Shown: positions 34,299 through 45,605, numbered from the stretch's first letter. The stretch: 64,000 nt of DNA from Lomentospora prolificans (GCA_029532625.1 JARFXM010000001.1:310001-374000), one strand, 5' to 3'. Notes: generated from the letters alone by a model not told the origin. Translations and numbers: made by a program.

Positions 34299-36154
34299 TC
34301 ATCTTCGGAGAGGAAGAGCCTCGTCAAGACATTGAATCACCTGCATTGCATTAGCATCGCTGTTCGCCAAGTAAAATCCACAATACCGTGTAAGAAAGAC
34401 TAACCTTTTCCCCCCAGACTTCCTGGTTAGCTAGGTACCGGCCCATACCACGGACAAGCTCAATCTGCTCGTCGACAGTCAAGCCGGTAATGGCCATCTC
34501 CATAACGTTGCCGAGCTTGACCTTGTGCATGGCGATAAAGGTGTGGTAGTACATGAAGGCGAAGAAACCCATGATGAACTGGCAGTCCATGCGGTCCGTC
34601 ATACCCCCGTGGCCGGGAATGGACTGACCAAAGTCCTTGATCTTGAAGGTGCGCTTGAGGCCCGAGGCGAAGAAGCCACCGAAAGGCGCAATGAGTGACG
34701 CGAAAGTCGCGAGAACGAGGGAGTGGAACTGCATCGGGGCAATTGTGAAAGAAATGACCGTGTCCTCCTTGAGGAAGAAATATTGCGGAAGTTGGTAGGT
34801 CTTGGGTATGAAGACGGGGTTGGGGGTACATTCGAGGCCGGTGAAAATGTTGGCACCGAGGTTCTATACTATCGTTAGCAGCTTAAGTAACAATAGAATC
34901 AGGGACCGGATCGAGCTTACAGTGACGGGGCAAATGAAATAACTAGAGCGAATGAGGATATTCGTGAGGACGACACCGAAGAAAATGGTCATGATCCAAG
35001 CACCAACAAAGCCCTCAACGGTCTTTTTGGGAGATATCTTGATCAGCTGGGTCCTGCCAAAAGTGATACCGCAGATGTAGGCCCAGATATCGTTGGTGAT
35101 GACCAGCGAGGCCGGAAGGAAGAACCAGATCAAGCCCTCAAAGATGTTATTCATAATGAAGTGCGCCTGCACAACGATGAGGTATAGCGCCATGTGCGTC
35201 CAGGCAAATTGAGTGAACTGAAACTTGTAGTTTCCGGCCTGAAGGGAAGCGACAAAGAAAACGAAGCCTAGAGGGCAGGGAGTGGTCGGTTAGCAAGCTG
35301 GCTACGGGACAGCGCAGGGCAGGATCTAGACAAAGACAAGAGCCATTCAAACGCGGGGTCCTAGTAGCACATACCGAAAACGTAGAGAATGAACGAGATG
35401 AAGCGATGGTGCGTCGCCAACGGGAGGAGCATCTTGTCGACAAGGACCACGTGCTTGAAATAGTAGATAACAGTTTCTCCGTACAAAAAGTACATGGTAG
35501 TCGCCAGCCAGTACCAGTTCAGGCTCTTGGTGGAGCGCAGTTGTCGCGCCTTGCTTGGGATGCTCGCAATAGCAATGACCTCGTTGAAGGAGATGATCTG
35601 GATTGCGGTGATGATGACGATGATATAGATGTGACCCATGAAGAGAGCCGAGAAGAAACCAGCGAACATAACAAAGGTCCAAAAGGTCCTAGTCATAAAG
35701 TTGGCCTTCTTCTTGTTGTACTCGGCCTCTTTTTCGGCGGGGGTGGGCTCGGGCGCCGGCTTCTGTTGCTCCATCGTGAATTGATTAGCTCTGCTTGAGA
35801 TACTTCTCCGATGTTAAGGGAGGGCTGCGCCGATAGTCTCTAGCACTTCTCCGCGAGCACTATGGCCTTTGCAAGTTCGGTCGCAAGGGGGAGGATCCAG
35901 TCGGCAGAAATCGGTCTTGAAGACATGTGGCGGCCTCTCGGGGCAGACAACAGAGAGAGCGTTGTAGGACTAGAAAAAGAAAAGGAAAAAAAAAAAAAGC
36001 AACCTACCTCAGCAATGTTGTCTAGCTGTGCTCCAGAAGACCTTGACCGCACAGGAGAGCCAGCATCTTCGCTGGCATCACTGAAGCTCGAGCGCCGACC
36101 GTCGCTATGCGCAGCTCTGTGGGGGAACTTGACCCCCCGCTTTCCTCTAGCCAT
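34299..36154 (-). CDS. CDS1: Phosphatidate cytidylyltransferase (CDP-diacylglycerol synthase)
   Basis: A multi-exon gene: an N-terminal exon (36154-36008), a second exon ending at 35375, then 35267-34921, 34863-34405 and 34340-34299. The protein has about eight membrane segments. The family signature is KIKDFGQSIPGHGGMTDRMD, preceded by the conserved KKTVEGFVGAW and TNDIWAYICGITFGRT. It makes CDP-diacylglycerol from CTP and phosphatidic acid in the ER and is normally essential. The last exon encodes only VIQCLDEALPLRR. The junction between the first two exons is unresolved. The AAG codon at 35762 and the CAA at 35768 both keep frame, and translation could instead start at the ATG at 35774. 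The first intron would be about 245 bp with a T tract after its donor. Confidence 0.9.
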
Positions 36155-37199
36155 AATGACGATTTGTGATGGAGAGTGTCGCGCGTTGCGTTGCGTGGTT
36201 TGAAAAGAGTGCGGCTCGTGAATGTTTCGCGATGGAAGTCGTTTTCAACGGCACGGATCTTTCGGAACAGCAAGCTGGGCAGCTGAAATAAATCCGATCA
36301 AACAGGGGTCATTAAGACCAAGCTGTCAGCTTTGCGACACAGTCCCAGATGGTCAAAGGGGGTCAGGCTCGGGGGGGAAAGAAGTTAGGCTTGGTGCAGT
36401 TGGGCCATGGAAGAAGCCTCGGGGTCGGGGAGCTGCTAGAATGCGGATGTTAGGTCGTGGTCCTTGGTCAGGCAAACGTTGGTGACGAAAGGATTCAGCA
36501 GACGGGGGACACTTCTGGAAATTCGACAGGAAAAACGACGACAGCAAAAGCTCAATCAACTGGGCCCAAACTCGATTGGGACTTTGGTGTGGGTGGGTGG
36601 CTCGGGCTTTTGGTTGAGGATGAAAAAACTGGCCGACGTCAGTCTTGGCGTGGCTTCCCCCTAATCAGATGCATCAATGTTGCCCTGGTCATGGCATGGG
36701 CACTCCAGGTATGATGCGAACTAAGGCCAGCTGCGAACAGGTGGGAAACGCTCGCTGAATGTGCGCTTGGGACATCGACGAGGGCTTTTCGCCAGCTTAC
36801 TCTTGGTTTCCGGATTTTGGAAAAGGTATATTAAATATTAAGGCTTTGTTTATTCTAAAAAGATACGTCGGTATCTCCAGACATCCGATGCATAAGCAGG
36901 CGTACGCAAATGCTGAATCTCGTTATCACATGAAATTCACTGTTCCAACCTGGGTTTTAAATCTTCGTGCGGGAGGGAACGTGGGGAAGATTACTTAATC
37001 TAATGCATTTCGTTGGTGTGCCATGGCGCCCCATTCATTCTGATGTAACTTGTACCTTGTATCTTGTACCCAAACACGTCAAGATCGACTTTTGACTCTC
37101 TACGCGTATCGCTCGAATCGTGGTCGAGATACCAATCTGGTAACCATTGCCCTACCTTTCCCCAATGGAACCTTCCCCTCCGGCAAACACCTGGTCACG
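36155..37199. other. Divergent promoter region (CDS1 / UvsD-like)
   Basis: 1.0 kb between two genes transcribed away from each other. An open in-frame extension upstream of 37200 exists, but the ATG at 37200 has the better context and matches family length. No other gene was recognised. Confidence 0.5.
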
Positions 37200-39666
37200 A
37201 TGGGAGAGTACTCCGACGATGATCTCGACGACCTTCCCGAGAGTGTCTTTCAAGACCTCGAGAGTAAAGCCATCCAGCAGACCCAGAAACAGCAGCAACT
37301 TCGCTCTACCCAGGCGAAGGAACCACCCCACCAACCAGCCCTGCCCCACGCTGGCCGCCCATTCGACAGCCACGCCCTCGACGACGACGTCTTCGGGCTA
37401 GACGACTCCGATGCTGTCACCGACACCGCTGTTGGGCTCTCTCGGCCGCCAGTCGTTCAGCCGACCGTAGTGCCCCAAGTCCACCGAACCGCCTACACCT
37501 CGAGGCCCGAACCACCTCGCAGCCAGCAATGGAACCCCGGCATGGGGCCAGACGGCCCACGGAACAACTTCCAAAGGCAGGGCAATGTCCCCGTCATGGC
37601 ATCGCAGCGATTCCAGCCTCCTGTTATGGCGCCGAACCGAGCCCAGCCTAGCCAGTTCCCTCGAGGCTTCGCTCCCCCGCCCCCACGCTATGCACCCTCG
37701 CAAAGCCAGGCGGGCGGCCTTCACCCCAATGCCGTATCGGCCCTCGAGCTACGGGTCCGCATGTTGGAGCGAGAGCTCAATGTAGCCAAGGGCGAGGCTG
37801 CCATTCTTCGATCCAACTCGACCAAAGCGCAGCAAGCCCACGACGCTGAGCTAGCCAAGCTCAAGAAGCAGACGGCTGAACAGATGGCCAAGCAGGAAAG
37901 GGCCATGCAGAGAGCCCTCGATTCTGAGCGCCAGGCGACTACGGAACTGCAGTTTCTGCAGAGAGACATGCAGGAAGTCACGAATCGGACGAGACGGAGA
38001 GAACCTGGTGTCGCGACGACCCCGAAGAAGGCTACTAGAAGCTGGGGCGTAGCTGATGGGTTTGATGGCATGGATCTAGTTCCTAGCCCAAGCAAGTCTA
38101 ATAACGCGAGGGCGAAGCAGGGTCCAGCAATAACGGCCCAGGGAGAGCGGACCCCGAGTAAAAATAAGCGAAAGCGGCCTACAGTGGATAGCCCTGTGCC
38201 ACCTCTAGACACCACGACCACTGACATCGTGATGCTTGATGATGTTGTCGAAGTCCAGTCTGCTCCAGCATCCTCTAGACCTACGCTGGTAACCTCGGTG
38301 CCTTCTTCAGTTAATGCTCTACCATTCGATGTATGTCTCCTCTTCGTGCAATGCTAAAGTTCTACACTGACAAAAGGCGCAGTTCCTTCCGCTCATACTC
38401 GACCACGCATCAGCACACGACCAGCCCCCAACCTTCGACAGCTTCTCTAGATATTTCTTTCCCTCTGACCCTAATACATCGTTCTCATCCATCATTTTCC
38501 AGTCACTGCCAACAAAGACCGATCCAACCAACCCCATGAAGATACTCACCGACTTTTCCGTCCTTGTTATTAATCTCTGGGTCCGCTGCATCGAAGAGGG
38601 TTTCACTGCGCCGATACAAGAGCTTGTATCTTTGCTCTCCTTTACCCTACAGCTCAATTCCATATCCATAAACCCCGAACTTCTCGATAAGCTCTTGGCT
38701 ATTGCGCAGGCCACCATCCTCGTTCTCAATGATCTACGCGCACAATCTTCAGATCCAGATGCGGAATCTCCAGAATCCGGCGCGGATTTCACCATTACCG
38801 CCATTATTGCCCTTTTAAACCTATGTGCCCTTGTTAGTGCGACTACCGTTGGGGAGGAAGATGAGGATGACGAAGATTCAAGTCCGCGGGTCGTTTTCTG
38901 GAAGGGACTCGGCCTAGACAGTGTTTGTGTAATTCTCGTCCCAAAGCAACCCCTCCACGATATTGCGGGAATGCTAGACCTCCTCACGACTTCTGTTCTC
39001 CCAGGCAGCATCGGCCCTATCGCGGTGGATAAGGAACCACCCGTGGTGGCAGCTACCCTGCTCGACAAGCTATCGAGATTTCTCGTCAACCCGCCCGTAG
39101 CCGCGCGAAGCCCCACACAGCGGCACGCCATTATGAGACTGGTCCTTCGGACTCTATTTTCTTTTACTGCCTCCGAGTTTGGCCTACAGCAGATGGCAGT
39201 CAATGACAATGTCGTTCTGAGATTAGTTGCCGCACTTTCCAAGTTGGTCGACGAGCTGTACGACCAAGACCTTACTTCGGATGTTATATCACTCTCGAGG
39301 CTTCGCATTCGTGACTCTACGAGGGCCCAAACTCTCGATGACGCCCTTACTGTCACGGATATGGAAAGTGATGCACCCGGCATAAGCAAAGCAATCTCTC
39401 TAGGGATAATGCTCCTTCACATGCTGGTCACGGACCCACGAACGGCAAACATTATTAAGCTAGAAGAAAAGTTCGAGGCTTGGCGAGCGGGAAATCACAA
39501 GTACCTCACTATGCTTTGCCGCCTCAACTTTGCGGAAGACGACCTAGTCCTTGAGGCAGGCATAGACGCCGAGACGGCGGAGAGAGCGCACGATCTTCTT
39601 GAGGCGCTCGTGACCCCCGAGAAGGGGAAGGATATCGGGGAGGCGTTCGGCAGTCCCGAGGAGTAA
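37200..39666 (+). CDS. uvsD: DNA-damage checkpoint protein, ATRIP/UvsD/Rad26 family
   Basis: Two exons (37200-38330 and 38383-39666) give 804 aa. The N-terminus MGEYSDDDLDDLPESVFQDL is an acidic motif characteristic of fungal Rad26/UvsD proteins, where the ATRIP family carries its RPA-contacting segment. A coiled coil (about residues 180-260, ELRVRMLERELNVAKGEAA) follows, as used for dimerisation. The second exon supplies a helical-repeat C-terminal half. The protein is the partner of the ATR-type kinase and brings it to RPA-coated single-stranded DNA in the nucleus. The Lys/Arg stretch SKNKRKRPT is a likely nuclear signal. Assignment rests on the N-terminal and coiled-coil patterns; the C-terminal half is poorly conserved in this family. 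Confidence 0.8.
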
Positions 39667-39927
39667 GGTTGAAACTTTTAGGGTTAAAATTGTAATCTTT
39701 GGTATTTTTGGAAATTGTCGGCGATTATTTTGGAGTTTGGTATCGGTTTTTTGTATGAGACTATGTTGGGATATACATCATGGGGTGCATTAAGACGGCG
39801 TCGATCAGATTTAGGGGAGAACCGAATAGAGATTACAGCATCCGGCCTTGCGCTTGCACGAGTCAATCTTGGATGGGGCTCCACGGGGTAGAATCGGCAA
39901 GCCTACATGTTATTAGCCATTCTTTCT

Positions 39928-42205
39928 TTACACAGTCAAGCCAGCGAATCTCTTGATGAAAGCATTCACGCTCTCCATAGAGTCCACATCCACGTCTTCC
40001 CCGCTAGGATCCTTGATTCGCGGCATGCCCACGTCGAGATATAGTTTTGCTAAATACCAGTATTCGCTAGCGTTTCGGTAGAATCCAAGGGGCTTGGTTC
40101 TGGGCGGTGACTCGACGTTGGTGTACACGTCCCAGAGAAGTCTCCAGCGCTCGAGCGCCCTTTTCAATGCTTTGTCTGCAAAGTCGAGTGCACAGGCGGT
40201 GTGTGTAGTAAAAATAATGTCGTGAAGCGCTATGTAAAGTATTAGATACCGCATTCTTAGAACTAAGGCAGGAGTCGACGAAGAGAATGGGAAGGCGATT
40301 TATACCGCCGATGAGAATGAAGAGGTCTAAGTGGCTGAGTTGCCCAAACTCCGCCATGTCTCTCTCAGCCCAGCCCTCGCTCATAAGCAAGGATATGCCC
40401 CTCGCTAGAGAAGGAAGCTTGGAGAAGGACGCAAGCCACTCTTGGCTCGGAAGACTATCATAGTTCGGAGCTGTGAAAAGCTCCTCGGCGCAAGGCAAGT
40501 TCCCGGTCATCTCAGCTATTGTTAAGCGAGGGGGCGTCTTATGGAATATGGCGTGGGAAGAATCGACGAGAAAGATCCAGTGAATCAGCCTTTCAGATGA
40601 TTGTTAGTACCCTTTGCTTGTTTCTAGAGCTAGTCCAGCTAAACGCACCGTATGCCCTCCTCAGTTCTAATGAAACTCTCCCATTGCTGGTCCTCCGAGG
40701 GAATGTCAAAAATCATCTCTGGATTGTGTCGCAGCTTCGGAAGCCCTAGATGTCGAGCAGCTGCCACGATGTCTCCGTACCGGCCGTGCCGTATTCGTCG
40801 TCCCGAGTCCCCGCGATGTTCCCACTGTTGTAAGATGCTAATGATAAACGCCGCTTGGAGAGGAGCCATCGAGCTAGAAGGTGCGTTTCCATCCCGAGAA
40901 ACCGGGTATACAAGCTTTGTAAACTCCTCGTGGGCGAATATGTATGACTCGGCAACGTCGAAGCAGTCCCGCGCCGCGCTGGCCATTTCCGCCGACGAAT
41001 ACAGGGCGCCGAATAACATGACGACCGCCAACAATGGTACAAATGTGCGTGACGGGTCGAAGGCTCTTCGATGAAGAATGGGGCAATGTCGGTGCCAATG
41101 ATCAAAGTATAATTGAGTGAAGCGTTTGACATTATTAGAGTGAAAAACGGTCTGAATGGAGTCCGACAGGAAAAAGGTGTCTTCTGTTAGATGGTCCCGA
41201 GCAGCCGAGTGTAATAGCGCAGATGCTATCTCGGCCATGCGGGTTTCAAGTTCAAGTTCGCCGCCGGGCACAGACGTATTAAGAAATATAGAAGGTGGAA
41301 TTATCGTTTCTGTGTATTCAGGGGCGTACCCCCAGTTTTCTTTGTCCCCGAGGTCGGGTTCAAATAGGAAGTCCAAGGGAAACCCTTCTTTGATATTCTC
41401 CCGGTTCCAAGAAGCGAGGTAGGCATCCGAGTTGAGGTGCAGTTCGTCAGTGGTACTTTCCGGGTCGACGTTATCATGGTCCCTTGGTTCTGTATCGTTT
41501 TCATCGTTCGATGGATACGAGTGAAAATACTCGTAGATCGTGCTATTCTGAGGATCCGTGTACGTTAGAAGGAATGAAATTGGGATCCTGTTGACGTCCT
41601 CTTCCGTTCTTTCCTGCGCCATGCCAGGATCTGATCCTCCCACTTCGCCTATCGGACTTGCGTCAGAGGCTAGGGACGGAGTAGCATCGGAGTCCGGGCT
41701 AACAGTCGAGATTGAGAATTCCTCTCCGTTTGGATGTGCGGCCACCCGCTCCTCATGTTGGGACCGATCGTATGTACACAGGTGGCCATGTGTCCAGCAC
41801 CGCGAACAGGGCCACACGCCGTCGCACCGACACTTAGCGAGAGCGCAGCTATCACAAGCTTGAAGAGGTCGACCCCGTCTAAGTGGCAAGGGCATCTGCC
41901 GTCCATTTCGCATGGAGCATGTTTTGGAATGCCTTCGCGCGGCGTCTCTAGAGGATTATCATGTAAGTAAAGGCCTTCAATGGTGTTTGTGTGACTCAGG
42001 GTGACGCACGATCGTGTAAAGCAAGAAGGGCAGAATGGACATTGGAATGGCTTATACACTCCGTCTTGGGCCCTTGTTAGTATCCACCCTATACCGTGGT
42101 CGGGGCTTAAGACGTACGAGTTGCCTCGTGTCGCCAGAGATGAGACCTCCGGGAGAAGCTCTGAGGACAGGTTAGACAAGGATAGCGTTTTGGCTGTGCG
42201 CTCAT
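39928..42205 (-). CDS. Transcription factor with two C2H2-type fingers plus a Zn2Cys6 cluster
   Basis: Five exons (42205-42118, 42064-42010, 41947-40649, 40589-40306, 40229-39928) give 675 aa. Finger 1 is Cys10, Cys13, His26, His30 (YPCLTCPQSFSRRSHLWRHE). Intron 1 splits the codon of His30. Finger 2 is Cys38, Cys41, His54, Cys58 (CPFCPSCFTRSDAARRHSKT, then Cys), completed by intron 2. A full Zn2Cys6 cluster follows at Cys79-Cys105 (ACDSCALAKCRCDGVWPCSR). The rest is the fungal-specific regulatory region, with FTQLYFDHWHRHCPILHRRA at its start. Finding the fingers needs all splices; the ATG at 41913 within exon 3 would drop both fingers. It is divergent from the carotenoid-oxygenase-like gene 657 bp away, a likely target. 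Confidence 0.88.
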
Positions 42206-42862
42206 GGTTAGCACCTGGATGTTGTTCATTGAGTGTAATCTATGAAAGAAGATTCGTTTAAGATTTGGTTCTTTTTATCACGCTGATAAGAACAAGCAAG
42301 ATCAAAACGACATAGCTAAAGACTCGACATTCTTGAGGGGATTGACCATGAACATATCTGAGTACACGTGATTTGATCTTGAGTTCCAAGTTCCCGGAAC
42401 GACTTGATAGTCTGGGGTAAACCAAGATCTGGGGAACATCTCTGTCGCTAGTGTGAACATATGTGAGGGGGTGGGAATTGTCCGCCCCACTACACAGCTG
42501 TGGGAATATTCCGAACCTGGGGTAGGACATCTGGATTTCCGCAGACAAGAGTAGCAAATCATCTTTAAACTATTACAGAGCTGTATTCGTGGGGTGAACC
42601 GTGGACTTCGTCCTCCCTCATTATGGCCGATCGCGTTCAGCAGCTTGAGCGTGGGGTTTCCCCGGCCAATCTGTGAGCTTGGGGAGCAGAACCCGCTGGT
42701 GGATCTGGCAAGTGCAAGAGCAGATATGGATAAATCAATGAATATATATAATGGTGATATGAGCTCGGATGATGAGCAAGAAGACGACAAGTCTTTCTAC
42801 TTCAACCAGGAAATTGCGCGACTAAACAAGTTATCGTCTAAGCTCTCTTGCCCTCATCCATC
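42206..42862. other. Divergent promoter region between regulator and oxygenase
   Basis: 657 bp between the two start codons. It contains the small upstream open frame described separately. No other gene was recognised. Confidence 0.6.
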
Positions 42863-42866
42863 ATGA
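42726..42866 (+). other. Upstream open reading frame overlapping the oxygenase start as ATGA
   Basis: A 46-codon frame begins at the ATG at 42726 and ends with a TGA at 42864-42866, overlapping the oxygenase ATG (42863-42865). The peptide is acidic, then amphipathic (SSDDEQEDDKSFYFNQ, then EIARLNKLSSKLS). If it lies in the mRNA leader, it could limit translation or permit coupled reinitiation. Whether the transcript reaches this far is unknown. Confidence 0.4.
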
Positions 42867-44428
42867 CCACCGCAGCCCGATACCCAGGACTTGCCTCAAA
42901 ATGGCCGCTCGCGTTCGATCTGGCTGGCTCTAGCCAACCTTGCCGCATCGAAGGCGAGATAGGTGACCTCGTGGTCTTGGGCGAGATACCACCCGCCATC
43001 AACGGGACATTCTATCGCATCATGTGTGATCCGTTCGTCCCGCCTGACGCCAACAACGTCCCTATTGACGGGGACGGCAACATTTCCGCTTTTCGGATCC
43101 ACAATGGCCGCGTCGATATGAAGATGAGGTATGTAGAAACGGAGCGTTACAAGCTCGAGAGAAGAGCGGGAAAGGCCCTTTTCGGTCTTTATAGGAACCC
43201 GTTCACGCATCATCCGTGCGTTAGGGCCGCGGTTGACTCGACCGCCAACACGAACTTGGTGTACTGGGCGAACCATCTTCTTGCGCTGAAAGAGGTTGCG
43301 CTACCCTACGCTGTTGACCCAAATACGCTTGAAACACTGGGATACAACCCATTCGGCCACCAGGTCAAGGCCAAGTCCTTTACTGCCCACCCGAAAGTTG
43401 ATCCGTACACCAATGAGCTCGTCGTCTTCGGATACGAGGCCAAAGGTCTTGCGACCAAAGACATCGTCATCTACGCCCTCGACAAGGACGGTAAAAAACA
43501 CGACGAGCAATGGATCGAGTCGCCGTGGTGCGCTTTCATCCATGACTGCGCCATAACGCCGAACTGGATTATTCTAGTCCTGTGGCCGTTTGAAGCGAAT
43601 ATCGCGCGCATGAAGGCCGGGAAGCAACACTGGGCCTGGGATTATAACTTGCCCGCGACCTTTATTGTTGTTCCTCGGAGGCAAACAACTCCTCTGCCAG
43701 CTGGTTGGAAACAAGGCGAGCACAGAGTGTACTCGTGGAAGAACTGCATGCCCATTCATACGGGCGGCGCATGGGAGGGTAATGACGGGAAGCTATACCT
43801 TGAGTCGTCTCGCGTCCATGACAATGCCTTTCCGTTCTTCCCTCCGGACGACGGGAGGATGCCCGCCGCCGGTGCCAAGGCAGACTTTGTTCGTTGGGAG
43901 ATAAACCTCAACGACCCAAGCGGGACCACGGTACCGGATCCTCTGGTCATCCTCGACGTGCCGTCCGAATTCCCACGCATCGACGAACGGTTCATGACGC
44001 GCGAATACGATTATCTCTTCATGAACGTCTTCATTCCTCAGAAATCCGACGGAGGCAAAAACATTTTCCACGGACTCAACGGGCTTGCTATGCATAGCCA
44101 CAAAACCGGGCAGACACGCTGGTTCTACGCCGGCGACGACTGTCTCGTGCAGGAGCCCGTCTTTATCCCTCGCACGGCAGACGCACCAGAGGGTGATGGA
44201 TGGGTCATCGCCATGGCCGAAGACCGGCGCGCGAACAGCAGTCATCTAGTGGTGCTTGACACGAAGGAGTTTGAGAAGCCTGTGGCTATCGTGCAGCTTC
44301 CGATGCATGTCAAGGCGCAGATTCATGGCAATTGGGTCGATGCTGCTGCTCTGCCTTGCACGAGTCTTGTAAGAGAGATGCCCGAGGTTCAAGTTAGCAA
44401 TATGGGAGCCTTGGAGCCACTGAGCTAG
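42863..44428 (+). CDS. Carotenoid-cleavage-oxygenase family enzyme (lignostilbene/stilbene dioxygenase-like)
   Basis: An intronless frame of 521 aa from the ATG at 42863. The four histidines that bind the catalytic iron in this seven-blade propeller family are present at the expected spacing: His176 (SFTAHPKVDP), His227 (CAFIHDCAIT), His299 (NCMPIHTGGAW) and His488 (KAQIHGNWVD). The N-terminal LGEIPPAINGTFYRI motif is also typical. It lacks a signal peptide and long hydrophobic segments. It resembles the fungal lignostilbene or resveratrol-cleaving group more than carotenoid-pathway enzymes, but substrate choice cannot be read directly. It is divergent from a zinc-finger regulator and followed by an alpha/beta hydrolase on the same strand. 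Confidence 0.9.
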   Translation: MTTAARYPGLASKWPLAFDLAGSSQPCRIEGEIGDLVVLGEIPPAINGTFYRIMCDPFVPPDANNVPIDGDGNISAFRIHNGRVDMKMRYVETERYKLERRAGKALFGLYRNPFTHHPCVRAAVDSTANTNLVYWANHLLALKEVALPYAVDPNTLETLGYNPFGHQVKAKSFTAHPKVDPYTNELVVFGYEAKGLATKDIVIYALDKDGKKHDEQWIESPWCAFIHDCAITPNWIILVLWPFEANIARMKAGKQHWAWDYNLPATFIVVPRRQTTPLPAGWKQGEHRVYSWKNCMPIHTGGAWEGNDGKLYLESSRVHDNAFPFFPPDDGRMPAAGAKADFVRWEINLNDPSGTTVPDPLVILDVPSEFPRIDERFMTREYDYLFMNVFIPQKSDGGKNIFHGLNGLAMHSHKTGQTRWFYAGDDCLVQEPVFIPRTADAPEGDGWVIAMAEDRRANSSHLVVLDTKEFEKPVAIVQLPMHVKAQIHGNWVDAAALPCTSLVREMPEVQVSNMGALEPLS

Positions 44429-44795
44429 ATTTTATCTCTAGTAACATGAAATAAATGATGCCAGTTTTTTTTTTTCTTTTCTTTTAATATCATACTCTGT
44501 AAAGCGTCCATGCAAACGTGCGGTGTGCTGTGACGGAGTCTCCCGAACGATGGCGTGGGTGTTCACCAGCCGAGATGCCAGCAGCTGGTAGTTTCATTCG
44601 CCAAGCCTTGAGCTGTAATACAGCCATCATGTCATTTGACGAAATGCGAACAGGCCATTGATGCTGTAACGGAGTCGGGCTCCGGGTCAATCTTACGGCC
44701 TCCCGCTCATATATCAACCCGGTGTCCGCCCCTCTGTGGAGCTACAATAATTCTCGGTGTGGCTCAAAACTGATACCGACAACCAAAAATCACAA
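44429..44795. other. Intergenic region between oxygenase and hydrolase
   Basis: 367 bp with a T-rich 3' flank (44466-44485) and two ACGGAGTC elements (near 44532 and at 44669), the second being part of a palindrome. Confidence 0.5.
44670..44684. promoter_or_regulatory. Palindrome CGGAG-N5-CTCCG upstream of the hydrolase
   Basis: Perfect 5-bp arms around TCGGG, centred about 120 bp before the hydrolase ATG at 44796. It has the CGG...CCG layout recognised by Zn2Cys6 dimers. It is a candidate site only; no matching copy was seen in the oxygenase promoter. Confidence 0.35.
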
Positions 44796-45605
44796 ATGTC
44801 TCAACCAGACGGATTGTACTTTGAATCATTTTGGGAGGAGAAAGGCGATACCATCATCCTCCTCCACGGCTTGCTGTCCAGCCACCACGAATACCAGCAT
44901 GTCGTCCCGCATCTCTCGTCGCACCATGTCATCACAGTAGATCTCAACGGGCACTCTGGCTCGCGGCACATGCAGCCTGTTACCGCATCAGCCAGCGCCG
45001 AGCAAGTCGCCGCACTGATCAAGCAGCACGCGCAGGGCGGCCAGGCTCACGTCGTGGGATTGTCCTTTGGTGGATTCGTCGGACTGAAGCTTGGGCAGCT
45101 GTATCCCGAGCGGGTCAAGTCGCTTTGGGTCACGGGGGCCGCGCCTTTTGAGGGCTTGTTCAAGTGGATGGCGGAAAGGCCTGCGGTGGTGTGGTACATT
45201 ATGCACCTATCAGTGAAGTGGATTCCGGCTGCGCTGTACTGGCAGCTGGGAAGTTGGAGGGGGATGAGGAGGCATGAAGATCTGTATGAGCAGATGCAAG
45301 GGAACTTGGTATGGGAGAACATAAAGGATGCGTATACTAGCATCCTGGAGGAGATGAAGTGGGAGGATGTCAAGGAGATACGGGTTAGGACGTTGACGGT
45401 GGCCGCGGGATTAGATGATGATGTGCCGTGTACGGCGAAGATGGGGGAGATGCTGCCTGTTGAGGGGTCGAGGGCCGTGGTAGTGAAGAAAGCGGTACAC
45501 TCTTGGGACCTTCAGATTCCCGATCTGTTTGCCGAAGGAGTGCTGGCGTGGATACGGGGAGATGAGTTACCTGAAGCCTTTCAGCCGTTGAAGCCCAGCT
45601 CCTGA
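44796..45605 (+). CDS. Alpha/beta-hydrolase fold protein
   Basis: An intronless frame of 269 aa starting MSQPDGLYFESFWEEKGDTI. The oxyanion-hole motif is IILLHGLLSSHHEY. The nucleophile elbow is VVGLSFGGFVGL with Ser90. The acid is probably the Asp in AAGLDDDVPC, and the catalytic His lies in VVKKAVHSWD. It has no signal peptide and no lid insertion of the lipase type. It sits 367 bp behind the carotenoid-oxygenase-like gene on the same strand. A joint role, such as processing an oxygenase product or its ester, is conceivable but unproven. The upstream in-frame codon at 44757 is not needed; the ATG at 44796 gives the normal family start. Confidence 0.85.
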   Translation: MSQPDGLYFESFWEEKGDTIILLHGLLSSHHEYQHVVPHLSSHHVITVDLNGHSGSRHMQPVTASASAEQVAALIKQHAQGGQAHVVGLSFGGFVGLKLGQLYPERVKSLWVTGAAPFEGLFKWMAERPAVVWYIMHLSVKWIPAALYWQLGSWRGMRRHEDLYEQMQGNLVWENIKDAYTSILEEMKWEDVKEIRVRTLTVAAGLDDDVPCTAKMGEMLPVEGSRAVVVKKAVHSWDLQIPDLFAEGVLAWIRGDELPEAFQPLKPSS

